This document shows positions 4,161-5,636 of a stretch of 5,636 bases of DNA, piece after piece. Origin of the DNA: CAURMH01 sp963525745 (GTDB taxonomy: Bacteria > Pseudomonadota > Gammaproteobacteria > Enterobacterales > Pasteurellaceae). Every line of letters begins with the position of its first letter. Position 1 is the first letter of the stretch. The translations under genes were made by a program, and so were the position numbers. The stretch lies in assembly GCA_963525745.1 (NCBI GenBank), contig CAURMH010000070.1, forward strand, positions 1 to 5,636, read 5' to 3'. Below the pieces are notes generated by a model that ran no database searches, was not told the origin of the DNA, and was given only the letters and a program-made list of their open reading frames with translations.

Positions 4161-4708
4161 TAGAGTTCCCCTCTATTTAGCTTACCGTAAAACTTACAAC
4201 CTTTCTGCACTCTATTATCACAAGCCTTATTAAGCCATTCTTTGGCGAGTGTTCTATCTTTCTGAATACCTCGTCCCAAAAGATACGCCAGACCTAACTT
4301 AAGCTGGCCATCAGCACTACCATTTTCTGCTGCTTTCTTAAACCACTTCACGGCTTCGGTATCATCTTGCCTTACGCCACGCCCTGCGCTATAAGCCGAA
4401 CCTAAATTAGCCTGAGCATCTGCATCCCCCTGCTCCGCTGCTTTGCGATACCATTTCACCGCTTCAAAATAATCTTGTTTGACGCCAAGTCCCTCTTCAT
4501 ACACACCTCCCAAAAGAATTTGAGCGATCGCATCACCTTGCTCTGCCAAGGGTTGAATAATTGCCAATATCGCTTTGAAGTCTTTTTGCTTATATAGCTG
4601 CTCAACTTGAATAATTTGGCTTTGTTCCATTGCCCAAGCAGTGGATTGAGAAGAAAATACAGAAGCACCGAAAAGTGCAGTGGTAAAAAGTGCTTTTGTG
4701 AATCGCAT
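4160..4708 (-). CDS. Exported Sel1-repeat protein (operon proximal copy)
   Basis: 182 residues from ATG 4708. A longer reading from TTG 4735 adds nine residues but spoils the signal peptide. The chosen start gives MRFTKALFTTALFGASVFSS, aligned end to end with the paralogue at 2385-2930. A signal peptide ends at AWA (about residue 26), so the protein is periplasmic. After a charged linker come three Sel1 repeats (58-93, 94-129, 130-165) and the tail KGCKFYGKLNRGEL. Cys163 and Cys171 keep the eight-residue spacing seen in the paralogue. The pre-start region has only a weak GGA. Its stop overlaps the MBL start by one base, making it the first gene of the operon. The N-terminal linker differs wholly from the paralogue, while the signal-peptide DNA is almost identical. 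Role inferred only as protein binding. Confidence 0.88.
   Translation of the reverse strand: MRFTKALFTTALFGASVFSSQSTAWAMEQSQIIQVEQLYKQKDFKAILAIIQPLAEQGDAIAQILLGGVYEEGLGVKQDYFEAVKWYRKAAEQGDADAQANLGSAYSAGRGVRQDDTEAVKWFKKAAENGSADGQLKLGLAYLLGRGIQKDRTLAKEWLNKACDNRVQKGCKFYGKLNRGEL
4673..4681 (+). repeat. Degenerate Hin-type USS in signal-peptide codons
   Basis: AAGTGCAGT has one mismatch from AAGTGCGGT and lies at the same codons as the perfect core at 2895-2903 in the paralogue. Confidence 0.6.
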
Positions 4709-4737
4709 AGAAATCGTCCATTTATTAATCAACAATT

Positions 4738-4766
4738 GAAATAACCAAACATTTTTTGTTTAGCAA
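4738..4766 (-). promoter_or_regulatory. Candidate promoter of the Sel1-MBL-Sel1 operon
   Basis: On the minus strand TTGCTA (4766-4761) and TATTTC (4743-4738) are spaced by 17 bases, giving a start near 4731 and a leader of about 20 bases. Both boxes are imperfect. The two palindromes at 4774-4820 lie directly upstream, where an activator or operator could act. Confidence 0.3.
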
Positions 4767-4773
4767 GATGTTT

Positions 4774-4803
4774 TGTTGTACTCTCTGTAAAGAGAGTACA
4801 ACA
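4774..4803. repeat. 13-bp perfect hairpin with GTAA tetraloop
   Basis: TTGTTGTACTCTC-type arms 4774-4786 and 4791-4803 pair perfectly around GTAA (a GNRA loop if transcribed rightward). Neither side has a T-tract, so it is not an ordinary terminator. It lies 66 bases upstream of the proximal Sel1 start and shares three bases with the next palindrome. Confidence 0.6.
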
Positions 4804-4820
4804 CCCAGTATACTGGGTGT
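4801..4820. promoter_or_regulatory. 20-bp perfect palindrome, possible operator
   Basis: ACACCCAGTATACTGGGTGT is fully symmetrical, centred between 4810 and 4811. Perfect two-fold symmetry without a spacer is typical of a homodimeric repressor site. The centre also reads TATACT, a fair -10 box on either strand, but no matching -35 is seen. The bound factor is unknown. Confidence 0.4.
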
Positions 4821-4874
4821 AAAATGATTAAAAATTGGACTATTTAGTTAGAGGAGAATTAGGGGGTATTAAGA

Positions 4875-4903
4875 CTAAAAAAGTGAGCCATCTTGCTCAC
4901 TTT
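4875..4903 (-). terminator. Intrinsic terminator of epmC
   Basis: AAAGTGAGC (4880-4888) and GCTCACTTT (4895-4903) form a 9-bp perfect stem with a 6-base loop, 7 bases after the epmC stop. On the minus strand it continues into TTTTTTAG. Confidence 0.85.
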
Positions 4904-4909
4904 CTGCTA

Positions 4910-5446
4910 TTAAATACGAGCGACATCAAACTTCGCCAAATCAATTTCATTTTCCGTGCCATAAAATTGGACCAACGCATGACGCAAGGTTTCGGCACGT
5001 TTTGGTAAGCCTTTTTCTGCATAGGTTTTTACTTGTTCATACAGCGCTTGCTTAAATGGTTGCGTATCTCCCGGATTGCCATTCAAATTATCCGCACTGG
5101 CAAAATAACGGAATCCCGCCACTGTGGCTAAAATCCATTCCAATGCTTGAGGTTTCACTTCCACCTTTTCAAAATCACGTTGGCGTGTTTCAGAACGACC
5201 ATCCGGCTCATACTAATAGCCAAAATCTTCTAATTTACGGCGCTCTTTCCCTGCCACCAACCAATGGGCGATTTCATGTAATGCACTGCTGTAAAAGCCT
5301 CTCGCAAAGTAAATGGCGTTATAAGGCACCTCATCATTTGCAGGAATGTAAATCGGCTCATCCCCACCTTTAACCAATCGCGTATTATATTCTTCTTCAA
5401 AACATTGATTAAAAATCGCAATGATGTCCTCAAGTTTATGTTCCAT
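4910..5446 (-). pseudogene. epmC: Elongation factor P hydroxylase, interrupted by in-frame amber codon
   Basis: The full frame (178 codons, ATG 5446 to TAA 4910) matches EpmC/YfcM (E. coli, about 182 residues). That cytoplasmic enzyme hydroxylates the beta-lysylated lysine of EF-P. Visible hallmarks are FNQCFEEEYNTRLVKGGDEP, PANDEVPYN, the metal-binding HEIAH (residues 57-61, HExxH type) and VEVKPQALEW near residue 95. Codon 78 is TAG (5215-5213). The E. coli protein has Trp there (FGYWYCPDG against FGY-stop-YEPDG), so TGG to TAG is the simplest change. The frame is intact after it. Translation should stop at 77 residues, keeping HEIAH but losing half the protein. GGAG (5456-5453) precedes the ATG at good distance. 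It is a recent nonsense mutation, an assembly error, or suppressed. Own promoter and terminator suggest a single-gene unit. Confidence 0.93.
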
Positions 5447-5494
5447 GCTTTCTCCAAATATTTTTATAAATAAAGCCTCTTAAAAGGTTTAATA

Positions 5495-5522
5495 ATTATC
5501 ACATTTTTAATGTCTTTCACAA
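5495..5522 (-). promoter_or_regulatory. epmC: Promoter of epmC
   Basis: On the minus strand TTGTGA (5522-5517) and an extended -10, TGT-GATAAT (GATAAT at 5500-5495), are 16 bases apart. Transcription would start near 5488, about 40 bases before the ATG at 5446. Confidence 0.6.
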
Positions 5523-5533
5523 AATCTAGTTGA

Positions 5534-5563
5534 ATAAAAAAGGTGAGCCAAAATGCCCACCTT
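5534..5563 (-). terminator. Intrinsic terminator of the gene entering from the right
   Basis: On the minus strand AAGGTGGGC (5563-5555), loop ATTTTG, GCTCACCTT (5548-5540) form a 9-bp stem with one G.U pair, followed by TTTTTTATT. It lies 19 bases after the stop of the partial gene at 5583 and separates it from epmC. Confidence 0.8.
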
Positions 5564-5582
5564 CTAAACTCATATTTTGCAA

Positions 5583-5636
5583 TTAACCGAACACTTTTTT
5601 CAAGTGTACTTGATAGTCTGCTAAGTATTGTTCTAC
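5583..5636 (-). CDS. C-terminal end of an unidentified gene
   Basis: The minus strand from the window edge reads VEQYLADYQVHLKKVFG and stops at TAA 5585-5583. The ending is amphipathic and lysine-rich, like a C-terminal helix of a soluble protein. It is too short to name. A strong terminator follows 19 bases later, which supports this as a genuine gene end. Confidence 0.65.
   Translation of the reverse strand, partial: VEQYLADYQVHLKKVFG

Noticed and set aside
4709..4735. TTG 4735 as start of the proximal Sel1 gene
   Set aside because: It adds nine residues before the signal peptide. ATG 4708 aligns with the paralogue's start and gives a normal signal sequence.
4821..4875. Purine-rich GAGGAGAATTAGGGGG stretch as an IS end or a leader with ribosome-binding site
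   Set aside because: No start codon or open frame follows at the right distance, and I see no inverted partner or target-site duplication.
5213..5446. Two separate genes at 5213-5446 and 4910-5164
   Set aside because: Both are in one frame and match the two halves of EpmC. Only a single TAG separates them.

Overview
The window is a Pasteurellaceae chromosome segment, most likely from the Haemophilus/Aggregatibacter side of the family. The nine-base uptake core AAGTGCGGT (Hin-type USS) occurs four times, with two one-mismatch copies, and the Actinobacillus-type core ACAAGCGGT is absent. The DNA is AT-rich and the recognisable genes (end of guaA, epmC) are gammaproteobacterial. A human oral or nasopharyngeal host would fit, because a commensal-Neisseria-type uptake hairpin (AGGCCGTCTGAA) is embedded in the middle. 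Species is inference.

Layout. Positions 1-55 (+) are the last codons of guaA, closed by an inverted USS pair acting as terminator (64-124). A possible 40-residue hydrophobic peptide (192-314, +) follows. Next is an unrecognised protein of about 300 residues (401-1307, +) whose start is separated from its body by a one-base frameshift in a T5 run.

Positions 1308-2384 hold no intact gene. They contain two apparent gene relics (1373-1486 +; 1906-2024 -), a second inverted USS terminator (1509-1576), a perfect 23-bp Neisseria-type uptake hairpin (1708-1763), a Neisseria-like repeat (1787-1846), and four clear plus one decayed copy of a REP-like hairpin with a conserved GATAGCGC...GTGCC layout and a fixed G.T mismatch. 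Two of these copies, in opposite orientation, bracket the Neisseria-like block. The region ends at the terminator of the leftward operon (2242-2269).

Positions 2385-4708 (-) form a tight three-gene operon: exported Sel1-repeat protein, ComEC-type metallo-beta-lactamase-fold protein (1-nt overlap), second exported Sel1-repeat protein (12-nt gap). The two Sel1 genes are paralogues whose 3' ends and signal-peptide DNA match closely. The distal copy carries a 7-bp tandem duplication that changed its C-terminus, and it is followed by a leftover start-codon context without a gene. This looks like a Sel1-MBL cassette that was duplicated and then lost its second MBL gene. The function of the pair is unknown to me.

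Positions 4910-5446 (-) are epmC, the EF-P hydroxylase, interrupted by an in-frame amber codon at a position that is Trp in the E. coli protein as I recall it. It has its own promoter and terminator. Positions 5583-5636 (-) are the 3' end of an unidentified gene with its own terminator.
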